Translations under genes and position numbers: made by a program | The notes under the pieces: generated by a model | Told to the model about the DNA's origin: nothing | Databases searched by the model: none | What the model saw: only the letters and a program-made list of their open reading frames with translations | In this document: positions 40,101 through 50,939 of the stretch, one piece after another | How positions within the stretch are numbered: position 1 is the first letter of the stretch | Layout of the letters: each line of letters opens with the position of its first letter | Assembly: GCA_019843655.1 (NCBI GenBank) | Contig: JACDQD010000006.1 | Location: forward strand, 23,268,246-23,332,245 | Reading direction: 5' to 3' | Length of the DNA: 64,000 bases | From: Lethocerus indicus | Taxonomy: Eukaryota > Arthropoda > Insecta > Hemiptera > Belostomatidae

Positions 40101-40529
40101 CTATGTTTCGAAATTATAAACACTTTTTTTTAGAAATTGTCTAATAACTTGTATATTTCAAACGATAAAATGTATGTATATGGTGTTGTAGTTAGTCCCA
40201 AAGGGGACATTATACATCCACACGCTATGTATTTCCTTAAATAAAATTTTCAAATCTTATTCGAATTCGCTTCTAAGCAGATGAGAGCTTACCATTTGAG
40301 TGTCGCTCAGCACATAATTAAATCTTAGTATTCATTTTAGCCGTCATCAGTACTATTCCGTCAGTAACACTACGTGGTTACTGTGGTGGCGCTTTGTGGT
40401 GGTTGAGTTCATATTCTATTTTCTCGACAGTAACAGAGTAATGGCAGGACTTCGAGGTCCGGCATTCCTCCCTTGGCGGAAAAAATTTTTTTTAAATAAT
40501 GCCGAGGGCACAATGATTGATAGGTGTTG
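37101..40529. other. AT-rich non-coding stretch, 37.1-40.5 kb
   Basis: Mostly AT-rich, with G runs at 37869-37915 and a GC patch near 39240-39280. A hairpin CAGTAAC-8 nt-GTTACTG lies at 40362-40383. The only frames of 60 codons or more lie between 37437 and 38225. Confidence 0.6.
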
Positions 40530-40670
40530 GGATGCAGTGACGGGTGATTGAAGGGCGGCGGGGAGGGGTGGATGATATAGGGTAATTAGATAGGGGTGGC
40601 CGTCGGGTGTCTGTAAGGAGATAAAGGGCGGTCGACACAGAGGAAGCGTTAATATCGAGTCGATAGAGGA

Positions 40671-40729
40671 GGGGTTGGGGGTGCTAGGGGGTTGGGGGTG
40701 CTAGGGGGTTGGGGGTTGGGGGTTGGGGT
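40671..40729 (+). repeat. G-rich minisatellite with quadruplex potential
   Basis: Two exact 17-bp units (40671-40687, 40688-40704) of GGGGTTGGGGGTGCTAG are followed by GGGGTT-type runs to 40729. At least six runs of four or more G are spaced mostly by TT, a very strong quadruplex motif. The unit resembles ciliate-type telomere sequence but is far too short and internal to be a telomere. Confidence 0.92.
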
Positions 40730-40945
40730 GCGCAGTGGGAGCGTGGGGGCGCGACATGCCGGCTCTCGGCGGCTCAGTGCTGTGCCGGAGCTCTAGTCGG
40801 TGGCCCGCGCTCTCCCACTATCACAGCCGCAAACTCACTTCTACATCGCCCACACCACAGTTCGACTCCATCGCCCGACCGGAGGACACCTGCCCCTTTG
40901 GTGGAAACACCAAATGCGGGTCGACCACCCTCCCAAATAATTAGG
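40730..40945. other. GC-rich block with strand-composition switch
   Basis: The plus strand is G-rich from about 40530 to 40760 and becomes C-rich by 40800-40920. Two plus-strand frames (40709-40948, 40723-40944) cross it in different registers with no recognisable protein. TCAGT at 40774-40778 resembles an initiator, but no TATA or DPE accompanies it. Confidence 0.5.
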
Positions 40946-41159
40946 TAGTATTACGAATTTTAATTTTTCATTTAAGTGGGCTCTTTATACATTCCCAGAT
41001 TAATCACTGTCTATAGACGTTCCTCCGCCCTAGGCCACAAGTGGCGGTCTATAATACCGGCGAAGAAATTTACATCTTGGCCTCTGTGTATACGGAGAAA
41101 AGGGCCCGGGAATATTTAATTGGATTCCGCCGAGGCAAAGGACGGAGGGCCCCTTCACT

Positions 41160-41900
41160 TTGAGACCGGTGACTGGCGTTTTAGTTTCGGGTATCGTTAA
41201 CATTAATTATTACCGTCCTTACCGACCGAGGGCGGGTAATTATTTAGGAATTTATCCGAAATGCCTCGGGTTGAGTTTCCTGTAGGGGAGGGATCTATTT
41301 TTAACGGAGGACTTTCGGAAATTAGACGAGAGGCCGGTGGAACTTCGAGACGGTTCGGAAAGAATTTCCGATAGGGTCTTTTCATTTCGATATTAACTAT
41401 TAATTGTGCGGGTATAACTGACAAGCGTGGCCCCAATTTTAGGTACGTCCGTGGGAGTCACGATTGCAAAAGTAATTCGGTAGAGGGCCGATTTTCCGGG
41501 AGTTCGGAGTCTTCCGGTTAATTCCTCGTGGAAGTTGCCCGAGGGAGGGCCTCCGTCGGCCGTCGAACGGACATTAATTACTGCGGTGCCGGATCCCCTT
41601 TCGGGAATTAAGGCGTTCCGGCGGCCGGAAATCCCCGACGGGAAATCCGAATTTCGCCGGAAACGAAGCGATCGGGGGGAGTTAATTGTTAACGGGAGGA
41701 AAACCTGCGGGTATACACAACGCCGGCGGACATTCTTCGGCCCCGATGCTGAACAGCCCGCGCCGGGGGAAAGTTTCTTGTCGGTGAAAGAAACCACGGC
41801 GCCGGAAATTCGGAGACTCCTCCGGCCGAGTGTTTAATTGTGCGAGACAATTGCCGCTTCTCGGCCCTCCCTATCCCTCTAGGGCCCCTCTCAAGCCGAC
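41160..41900. other. CpG-rich island with CCGGAA/TTCCGG cluster
   Basis: Six CCGGAA or TTCCGG hexamers lie at 41494, 41512, 41616, 41625, 41657 and 41802; two form a hairpin TTCCGG-CGG-CCGGAA (41616-41630). CCGGAA is the core of ETS-family sites. Frames of 134 (minus, 41393-41797), 100 (plus, 41535-41837) and 96 (minus, 41689-41979) codons overlap on both strands, so they are not taken as genes. Confidence 0.5.
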
Positions 41901-44900
41901 CCCGTGAACAAAATCCTCGGCTCAATTTATCATCCGCACAACATCTGAAACCAATTGTCGGTTTTTCAAACGGTATCAATACTCACCATCAAATTATTCG
42001 ATGATTATTTCAAATTTAGAACGTCAACAGTAAAATTAATAGCTAAAATATTTAAGAAAAATTGATATTGCAAAATATTTAAATCGAGTCCCACTAATCG
42101 ATATTTTAATTTTCTGCTAGGAAACAAACCAAAGAAAAGTGTTGCTTTGCGATAACCGGCTTATTTATAGCAAATATTGTGTTAGGGCATAAACGGCTTA
42201 TAACCGGAGTAACTGGAGAGAGAGCCCAGTTGCAAAATATAAAACCGACTTTTCTTTGATCTCATCCTCGAAATACAAATTTAAAAGCCATACTTATTCA
42301 TTCAACCGCCGGTTTTTGAGTTCGGATTCCTCTCGAGTGATAAAATCTTGTCCCCAGCCCTGTGGCCGGCCGGCTCGGAGTCGCGGCTTTGCGGTACGGC
42401 GTTTTTATTCCGGCATTCCATTCTCGATGGAAATAGCTAAAATATCATCTTTCTTGTTGCCGAATTCTTCGTGCGATTACGAGATAAATTCTTGTTTCGA
42501 ATGCAGCTCGCTTTGAATAATCATCGCACTCTTCAATAAAAGGCAGATGCCTTTGCGGGACAGTTATCTTCCAAAAACCTTTTTCTGGTTTCCAGTAACC
42601 GAGGGCAACGCTCGAAATTGCAAATCCTGCTCGGCTTCTGCGTGTCGAAATTGGGTTATCGATTGTTTCGCAACTGTTTTCAGATTCCGCAAACTCGTTT
42701 TTTTTCTTTTTCGAATTCAGGAAGCCGGGTGTTTTTAACCTGGCGGCATACTAAAAGGAAAATAAAACGCGCCGTGATTTACTAAACTATTGAATAATTT
42801 AAATTTAGGCCAACTGACAAATTCAAATTCGGTTGTACGCTTATGTATTACGCAACATGTTTAACTGACGATCATCCTTCGTCCTCGGCTATTGAATTAT
42901 TTTCCAACAATGGACAATTGTACACCGTGTGTGTCATAGTTTGTATCAATTGCTTTCATCCGGATCCTTTAGGCTGAACAATAATTTTCTATACTCTTCA
43001 TATTATCACAACCGTTTAGAACAAATTTTCAAATGAACAGAAATTTAGTGAGCAATACTACTAGCTTTTGAATTACTTTGTACACAAACATAATGCTATA
43101 TTATGAATTGTTTCCAAATCTCAATCTTGAATTGTGAATCTTATACTGGCTTCACGTATATGTGGATACATACTTATGTTCATTTCGGGTAGCGAATTAA
43201 ACTGTTTTAATATTTTACGCTGTTTATATTAGCTCATAGTTGGTTGACAATTGTGGCGTCTATTATATGACATCATCTCTGTCCCTCTACTGTCCCGCTG
43301 CTCGTTATTCATTTCGTGCTGTAGAGCATCACAATGTGATGCGGAAAATTCATACTAAATGAGGGACAAACACTACACCAATCGGAAATTGGTTAATGCC
43401 GTAGACGACAGCTGCTTCCGGCTCTAAGTGGTTGCATCTTCACAGATCTGTTGTGAATTTCCGTCACGCCCTTCCGGTCGTCTTCAATCTGAAAGCGTTT
43501 CATTAATCCTTGCCGCTGGGCAGAAGGAGGTGTCGACAGGGAAGGAGACGGAAAAAAGTTAATTATTTTCTTATAATTACGTAACGTCCCCCAACGTGGG
43601 AAAAGTGAGGGGCGGAAAAAGCAATAAGGAGTTTCCAGCGGCCACCGTCAAATACACAGTGCCCGGGTATTCGGCCCCATGAAACTTTCATCGTCGACTC
43701 GAGAATACCGCGAATTTTCAACGCCCAAAATATTTTAATTAGCTCCGATTCAGGATTGGAGCTTGCGTAATCTTGATCAATAGTGAAAGGAGCATGTTAT
43801 AAATCGTTCATATAGATTTATATGTTGAATTTAAAAAGCACCGGAAGTTTATTAAATAGCGCTCGTGAGGAGAATGTTCTGGGAACGTTCGCGGAATATT
43901 ACGTCCTTTATATGATGAGGTTCAATTTCAAGCGCTTAATGTGTTTTGTGTACTCGGAGACATTTACAGTGGTCGTTTCCTGTTTCTCCATATCTTTCCC
44001 TCTGGACAGTTACGTCGCTTTCAGCGGTATTATGGAACATATTTAATTATGCATCTGTTACCTTCTGAAATTTTCTTAATGGAGAAGGATTCCACCAATT
44101 ATTACAAAATTTGTTTTACTTGATTAGAAATTATAATAGATTTTTTATAGAGTATCGTGACCGTGTTTATTTTATCGTCGTAATGTTTTTCAAATCATAT
44201 GCTTACTGTTCGTTATGATTTTCCTTACATTTCATTATTTGGGAATCTAAAGATTCGTTTTATCGTTCAGATAATTTGGTCTGTTTTCCCACACTTGCTC
44301 AAATGCTCTTAACATATGTGTACTAATACTAGTAACAGTGTGTTAATCGGTAATAGAATATCGTATTGGTAGGTTAATCCTAGCGAATATATATGTTTAT
44401 TCTACGTAATACGTTTATATGAAAATAAACGGTGGACCTGCGTACGGTCGCGGTCGATTTCAGTTGTTTTTCTCACAGTGCGGCCTTTAAATGCAAGTTT
44501 AAAGGCAGAATAAGCCAATTTTTTTTTCGAAGCGTTTCTGAGACAGCGCGGTCTTGCCAAAGTACCCCCGCGGCAACAACGGCCGCCGGTTGAAGATAGG
44601 ATCTTTATTTTATTGCGTTCCACCTCTTCGGTGTCACAAATAACAAGATAATGCTCGGCCCATAAATTCCCGGTTCACGTCCCAGCAATAATTTTATTTT
44701 ACGCCTCCCTTCCCCCCCCCCTTTCACCATCCCACCCTCTCTCTCCCCGAAGGGCGAAGACAACTCAATCGGGTGCCACGGATCATCGCCGCCCTCCTCA
44801 GCCTCGCATTACCCAGTTTATTGTTAAAAGAAATATCGTCAGATTTTTATTCCGATTATTCTAATATCACAGTTTTTCTCTTAGTTATAACATGAAATTG

Positions 44901-45426
44901 GCGATATATCGTAAGAGTTTTAAAATTTTCTATACGATGTATAAATAAAAATTCGATTACACATGTACGACTTTTCTTAAATTTTCTTATATTATTGTTA
45001 GAGTTTAGATAATAGATTTAACGTCTGTCTTATGATTTCATTACCGTTATTTTTTATTAATACAGTTATGTCAATTGTAATTCTAATTTTCACATTCATG
45101 TCCTGTGGGTTTTGAAGAGTATACATTCAACCAAACAAGGCAAGTCGATCCTGAATGATTGCACCTTATTACGTGTTTCATTGTTATGTAATGATGATAT
45201 CGCATTATGTGTCTAATTTTTCCAGAATATATTTGCCGTATTTTTTTACGTAGTTGGTTACAGTCAGTATTTGTCATCACGATGATGAAGATTTGGTGAA
45301 ACAATACCCTATATTTTGGCTCGCTTGTTCAGGGTATCTGTCTTTTCTCGCGGCCATAATTCGGTTCTTATCGAAATCCGGCCTAAATCCGGCCCGGTTA
45401 TCGCGGAGGCATCGCGAAAAGCTTCT
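41901..45426. other. Non-coding stretch, 41.9-45.4 kb
   Basis: AT-rich with GC patches near 42340-42400 and 43590-43690. A palindrome AAAGGCA-GA-TGCCTTT lies at 42539-42554 and a 17-bp one at 43326-43342. Ten C sit at 44712-44721. No supported gene. Confidence 0.55.
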
Positions 45427-45442
45427 CCCTCCCTCCCTCCCC
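45427..45442 (-). other. G-quadruplex motif, 1-nt loops
   Basis: The plus strand reads CCCTCCCTCCCTCCCC, giving four minus-strand G runs with single-A loops. It lies in a pyrimidine-rich stretch to about 45476. Confidence 0.75.
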
Positions 45443-45820
45443 GCTCGCTCCCTCCATCTCCCTCCCACAGCACACTCCAAACAAGATCCGGACAAAACGC
45501 ACTGTAACTCAAACGGAGAGCGGTATAAAGAGGAGGGTGACGCTGTGGTCGGGCACGTGTGGCCTATTGGCGTATGATACTTGGCTCTAATTCGTGAGCG
45601 GCATGCAAACGCCAAGTCCCCCCTCCGAGGGCTTCTCTATCAGTCAGTGATTATACCAGCTCTCCTGTCTACCACCTCCGTCGACCCTGATCTCGATTAA
45701 TAACGGAACAAAGAGCCTCAAATTGCTCGAATCGAACTTAAAGTGAGTGTAAATTTTGTCCCTCCGACAAAACCAAAAACAGAGTAATAAAGTTTTTTTT
45801 TAGTATAGATATAAGAAGGG

Positions 45821-45900
45821 GCAGCGGTGGCTCATTGGCTATTATGGCGTATCCCTGTATGTTAGCCTCACTTAATGTTAATGCACTCAGCTCGATATGG
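45821..45900 (+). repeat. Possible tRNA-derived SINE head
   Basis: GCAGCGGTGGCTCATTGGC contains an A-box-like TGGCTCATTGG (45828-45838). A weak B-box echo, AGCTCGATATG, lies about 60 bp downstream. No cloverleaf can be drawn. The resemblance is to the heads of tRNA-derived SINEs; decay or coincidence are both possible. Confidence 0.22.
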
Positions 45901-48639
45901 CTCGTTAGACCCGGGTGATAAAAGGGGATGATATAAAAAATGTTTAATAGTTTTAAAAGTTATAAATACTAACAGTAAGGTAGTAATAATACTGGAGGAT
46001 GGTACCGTAAGGTATATTGAGGCGTGCCAGCGGCCATTAGCGAGTGTCATTTTCAGACTTCACACTGTAAGAACCCGCACTACACAAGTACTTAACAGTT
46101 TTGCTTCTCGTCAGCTCTTCACACCTCTTGTGTAAATGAGGGAACAATTGCGTAAGATCTCTTACGCTCCTGAAATGTTATCTCTCTACTTTCCGTAACC
46201 TCGTACTCGATGATGTAACACGCCGTTGATTTGTACCGGCCTGCGTCGAATTGAACGATTTCTGGCTCAACTTACTGCTGTTCCGACTATGGTCGGGGAA
46301 CATATGTGAAAACAAACGTTTGGAATGCCTTTTTTCGATGTTTGAAAAATTTGAATACGGAATAAGTAGATTTTAGTTCAGTAGTTTGTTCGCAAATCCC
46401 TGTCGTCCCCGACCAATCGCTCTCAATGCAAATAACCAAATTCCACCGATAATGGGAACGGTGAGAGTAATGCGGTCGGTCGTGAGAATAAATTGAGAAT
46501 AAGTGATTAAACACGAACGTTCGACCAATTTCGGTTTATTACTTCCGTTTGCCACTTCGGCAAGTTAAACATTTTAATACCCATTGCGTCATTGCCGAAT
46601 TTATACTAATGACAAAGCGGGACTGGCAGTGTAAATTCTGCGGGCCGAATAGCGGGCTACATGGACGCCTGTAGGCCCACCATGCTAACTAATAGAGCGC
46701 TGTTGGGGGCCTGATGGGGGGCGGTAGGGTCGCGCGACCATTACCGGGGGGAGATGGAGGCCGACCGCAGCCCGAACACTCCGAGAATACTGGCGCCCCA
46801 CCCCCGCTGTGTATCCAATTGTCCCCCGACCGAGCGTCCCTACTAATGTACAGGGTTAACTCAACTTTCGGTACAATTCACCGGCCCCCGGAAAACCCGG
46901 CAGGCGCCCGGAACATTCTTCATTTGTCGAAACGACGTAATCGTGAATTCGCCTTGGACGACAAACCACTTAGTTATAGCATTTCGGCTATAGCCGAATG
47001 CGCTGAGATTGACTCCCCCCTGTGTAGTACAACGGTTCGTTTAACAATGCTCAAAGCACTACGCCTTAAGACATCATTTCTGCTTGCTATATCTAAAAGT
47101 TTTTCCTAATTCACTTCCTCGTCTTACATTGCACGAAACACTGTAATTTCAGCCCTGAATTACGGTTTCGTTTTATCGTCAACTGATTCTTGTATCAGTT
47201 TAGAGCGACTATTCTTATCAATTACTTGAATCCATATCTTGGTATTTTTGGTGGAAATTCCGTCTGTACTGTCCTCACGTTATGCACACTAGCTTCTTGG
47301 CAATTTGGATTCAACAAAACTGGCTTGGACACTCTCTATAAAAGCAAAATCAACCACTCTAGCCTCAAGACCGTTTATTCATGTTGGGTTTTCATTCGGA
47401 TCCAGTCTGTAAAGTCCTACCATTAGTGGCAGTGGGGTTAATCGGTCACGTCGAATATTGATCTGAACGAGTAGCAACAACTTCAGTTGTTATTTCGGTG
47501 TAATTGGCGCCCGTTCGACAAATAGTACAGTGACAGGAAGGTGCTGCATTTATCTGTGGCGAGACACTAGGGGAGAGTGCGAGCCCCGACAGATCACACC
47601 GAGTATACATGCTTTTTTTTTACAAGCCCCGATGTCTGCGTGTTTCTCCCGATACAGAACAACAGTCCCTACACTTTGGCCGTTTACATTTTTTCCTCCC
47701 GTTCCATTATCGAGTCAAAACGACACGGCTGAAAATTCAAAAGAAAAAACGTGTCCTCTACAATTTATTTTGTCGTCATGATAAATAATATTTCTGTAAT
47801 TTTATGGTCATGAATTAATTTAGTTACACAGAATCAGAAACCGAAATGATTGATTAATCAACTTTTGCTCAGTTGGCCCATTTATTTTATATTACTTACC
47901 GTGACATTAATTACAATTTCGATTGGGTTCATCCAACATTTACAGCATTAAAATTTATACAAAAAATACCAATGTGTATTAGTAAATTTATATTCATAAA
48001 CTCGAAGTTGGAGGAAAACAATTTCCAATATGGCATTTAAACGCATAGCAGCTGATCATTATAGGTCAGTATAGACCGTGCACCAAATTAGTGAATTCTC
48101 CCTTATTCTAAATATAAAATTAATTTCCCATTTTGAAATGATTTTAATTTGTAAGGAATGATAATTACGGTTTTTGTGACTTTGAAGGAATAAATACCCA
48201 TAGGGGATATCAGTGCGTGGGTGTAGCGAGCGCACCGCCCCAGCTCATTTGCATTGCATTCAACACACCGAACAATTACACATCACACTGCACAAATATC
48301 AACCTAAACAAACAGATAAGGCAGACAGAGAGCACGACTGAGTAAGTCGCTAAACATTAGGTAAAAATGCGGGCCGGGTGAGAGGCCGTAAAGGTGGTCG
48401 GCCAGGTGGTCAACTACCCATGCAGCTGGCACAAACCGGCACCTAATACACCGGTTTCACGCCGAGTCGGTACACCAAACTACTCTCCAGTCTCTGACCT
48501 CACAGCCCGGCAGCTTCTACCCTGACTAGGCGCCCTTGGGACTCCCAAGGATCCCACAGGACGAGAAGAAACATTTTTAATAATGGAGAAGACAGATGGA
48601 GGCTCACTCAAAACCGTCCACTACTGAAAATTGCACCGG
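45901..48639. other. Non-coding stretch, 45.9-48.6 kb
   Basis: A GC patch at 46640-46930 carries a 131-codon plus frame (46714-47109) with no recognised family. At 47337-47344 TATAAAAG lies 30 bp upstream of a TCA, a weak promoter-like pairing. A POU-type octamer ATTTGCAT is near 48247. A hairpin CCTTGGG-ACT-CCCAAGG is at 48534-48550. Confidence 0.5.
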
Positions 48640-48680
48640 CTATCCAGTTCACGAAAAAAACATTATAACATCGAGAAATT
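48640..48680 (+). repeat. 41-bp direct repeat, left copy
   Basis: Identical over all 41 bp to 48878-48918. The pair brackets copy 1 of the dispersed repeat. It is absent beside copy 2 at 52.7 kb, so it is flanking or target DNA rather than part of the element. Confidence 0.95.
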
Positions 48681-48874
48681 AGTGGACTCTAGTCCAAGGA
48701 TCTTGAGTTGAATGATTTTATGTATTAGGCAACATTTTTCATTCCTCAATAAATATCTTATCCGAATTAGCCCAAAAAATCTTCTATAGGACTTTGAGCC
48801 CCATCAAAAATGGCGTGTACAGAAAATAGATCCTAATAATAACACAAAAAACAAGGAAACATCATCTATTTTGA
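48677..48874 (-). mobile_element. ~198-bp dispersed repeat, copy 1 (Helitron-like ends)
   Basis: Differs from 52683-52877 by eight substitutions and one 3-bp indel over about 195 bp. Read on the minus strand the shared block starts TCAAAATAGATG and ends with TGGACTAGAGTCCA-CTAA followed by T. That is a 5' TC, a 3' hairpin and a CTRR end next to T, as in non-autonomous Helitrons. The preceding minus-strand base is A, as expected for A|T insertion. The hairpin touches the CTAA rather than lying about 10 nt upstream, which is atypical. It has no coding capacity. The repeat itself is certain; the class is inference. Confidence 0.75.
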
Positions 48875-48877
48875 TGA

Positions 48878-48918
48878 CTATCCAGTTCACGAAAAAAACA
48901 TTATAACATCGAGAAATT
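48878..48918 (+). repeat. 41-bp direct repeat, right copy
   Basis: Exact copy of 48640-48680, starting 3 bp beyond the end of the dispersed repeat. Perfect identity suggests a recent duplication. It is longer than usual for a target-site duplication, so local tandem duplication is an alternative. Confidence 0.95.
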
Positions 48919-50419
48919 GAACTCAGTACTCTGACATAGCGGCATAAATGATTGCCCGGTTAAAGTGAGCGAGACCAAAAAAGGCACAATAACAACAGTA
49001 GAATGAGTAGAAATACAAACGAGAAACTCTTACAAACAAAATTGATGTAGATACATACTATAACCAAACTGACCAATCTAGAACTGTGACCAACTGTCGT
49101 GCCAGAATTTCGCCATAGTTCGAGAAAGGAGGAATGTGGAAGACCCAATTCCGTTTATAGTAATTATTATTTTCTGATCAGTTCGTCAGAGTCTCCCCAT
49201 TGAAGCGAGCCCGCTTAATACGTACAGCGGTTGTACAGTGGGGTACAGCGCACCCACTGCTATACTAATGTTGTTACGATGCGTGCTGGCGGGGGAGGGG
49301 CCGTTACGAGGCTGTACACGGCAAGTGTACACTTTGTAGAGGTTCGGAGCTGTGTCTCTGTCTCCTCTGATACACTGCCTAGCTGAACATAGGCCCCGAC
49401 ACAAGCCCGAACAAGCTCGGCCCTCCGTTCCACAATCGAAGCCGTTTCAATATTTTCTCCTGGCAGAAGTCAACAACCCGAATGGGTTCAACCTGTTATA
49501 TTTCTCCAAATAATACAATTGAGAATGGTTTAGATGCTTAGTTTGAAGCCTTCTCCAATCTTGTCCAATTTGTATAATTTTGCAACCTTTGGAACAACAA
49601 GGCATATTATTCAAGTGTCATTAGTTTCATGAATATTTTCGTAAAGAATATCGTGTTATAATTGTATTATATCCTCATTTCATTGTTAGAATAGGACCCT
49701 ATGATAAAATGTATTCATATCTTCTACTTCTGGATACTATCATTGTCACTTTGTTTTTAAAATCGCCATTTCGCTATATATTATCTGATTGGAATAAAAT
49801 TGATTTGTTTCGTCGAATTAAAAGCACCATGCTGCAGTTCTAGCTTATCTGGTCAGGCGGGAGCGGCTTTCAACGTAATGGCTGTTGGATTCCGCTGACA
49901 CGAAATTACGTCAGCGCGAATCGTGCGGTACATAAATTTGATGTCACGCTGATTGGCTATACCTCCGGGGGGGGTCTGACAGTTCTCTAATTATTGACTC
50001 CAAATGCGATATTCAGACGCGAAGACATCAACTCGCTAATGCAAAAACGGTAGCTGTTTTTAGAATTAATTTTCTGCCTCATGAAATTCGGCCATTAATT
50101 TTCATGAAATACGTCCTCGTGTTGCAAGTCATTCGGAAGTCGTTAAGAATATCGAAAGACTATTTGTTCCCTGCAGCACATTGAATTTAATATTTATTTA
50201 CTTTAATTTAAAAGGACATAATATGGAATTCAACCAATCTGATGTCTATTAATATTAAGCTCACTTAAATATCTCACTAATAATCTCAAGTGGGTGATTG
50301 GAATATTATAGTTTTTTCGATTTTCTGTTTTCACTTGCTGGTTTTTTCGTTTGCTAGGTTAGTTTTGGCCACCTTCGCCAATTTTATATAAGTATAATTA
50401 ACAAATTTGATTATAGGAA
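48919..50419. other. Non-coding stretch with GTAC cluster
   Basis: Five GTAC tetramers and a 7-bp hairpin lie at 49222-49331 in a GC-richer patch. 49895-49980 contains TTACGTCA and ATTGG (inverted CCAAT) motifs. No gene is supported. Confidence 0.5.
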
Positions 50420-50420
50420 G

Positions 50421-50939
50421 CGTCTAATACTAACCCGCACCACTTCTAATAATAATGAGAAATACGTCGCTTCTAATACTAACCCGCACCACTTCGAATG
50501 ATAATAAGAAATACGGCGCGTCTAATACTAACCCGCGTCACTTCCAATAATTATAAGAAATACGGCGCCTCTAATACTAACCCGCGCCACTTCCAATAAT
50601 TATAAGAAATACGGCGCGTCTAATACTAACCCGCGCCACTTCCAATAATTATAAGAAATACGGCGCGTCTAATACTAACCCGCGCCACTTCCAATAATTA
50701 TAAGAAATACGGCGCGTCTAATACTAACCCGCGTCACTTCCAATAATTATAAGAAATACGGCGCGTCTAATACTAACCCGCGTCACTTCCAATAATTATA
50801 AGAAATACGGCGCGTCTAATACTAACCCGCGCCACTTCCAATAATTATAAGAAATACGGCGCCTCTAATACTAACCCGCGCGACTCGATTATTATTTATA
50901 AGTACGGCGTTTCTAATGCTAACCCGCACCACATCCCCG
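50421..50939. repeat. 49-bp satellite array, about 10.5 units
   Basis: Units beginning TCTAATACTAACCCGC start at 50423, 50472, 50521, 50570, 50619, 50668, 50717, 50766, 50815, 50864 and 50912: ten 49-bp steps, the last 48. Central units differ at only one or two sites (GCGCCAC versus GCGTCAC, GGCGCG versus GGCGCC). The first two and last two are more diverged, the usual pattern of unequal exchange or conversion. There are no unique spacers, so it is not a CRISPR array. Confidence 0.98.

Noticed and set aside
40671..40729. Telomere-like GGGGTT repeats
   Set aside because: Only a few units, mixed with TGCTAG spacers and internal to single-copy DNA, so not a telomere or a clear interstitial telomere.
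41393..41979. Three overlapping frames on both strands (134, 100 and 96 codons)
   Set aside because: Simultaneous openness on opposite strands points to base composition, not coding.
44707..44733. Quadruplex motif around a ten-C run
   Set aside because: Only three usable runs lie within standard loop lengths; the next C run is nine bases away.
50421..50939. CRISPR-like regular repeats
   Set aside because: Units are contiguous with no unique spacers and the host is eukaryotic; this is a satellite.
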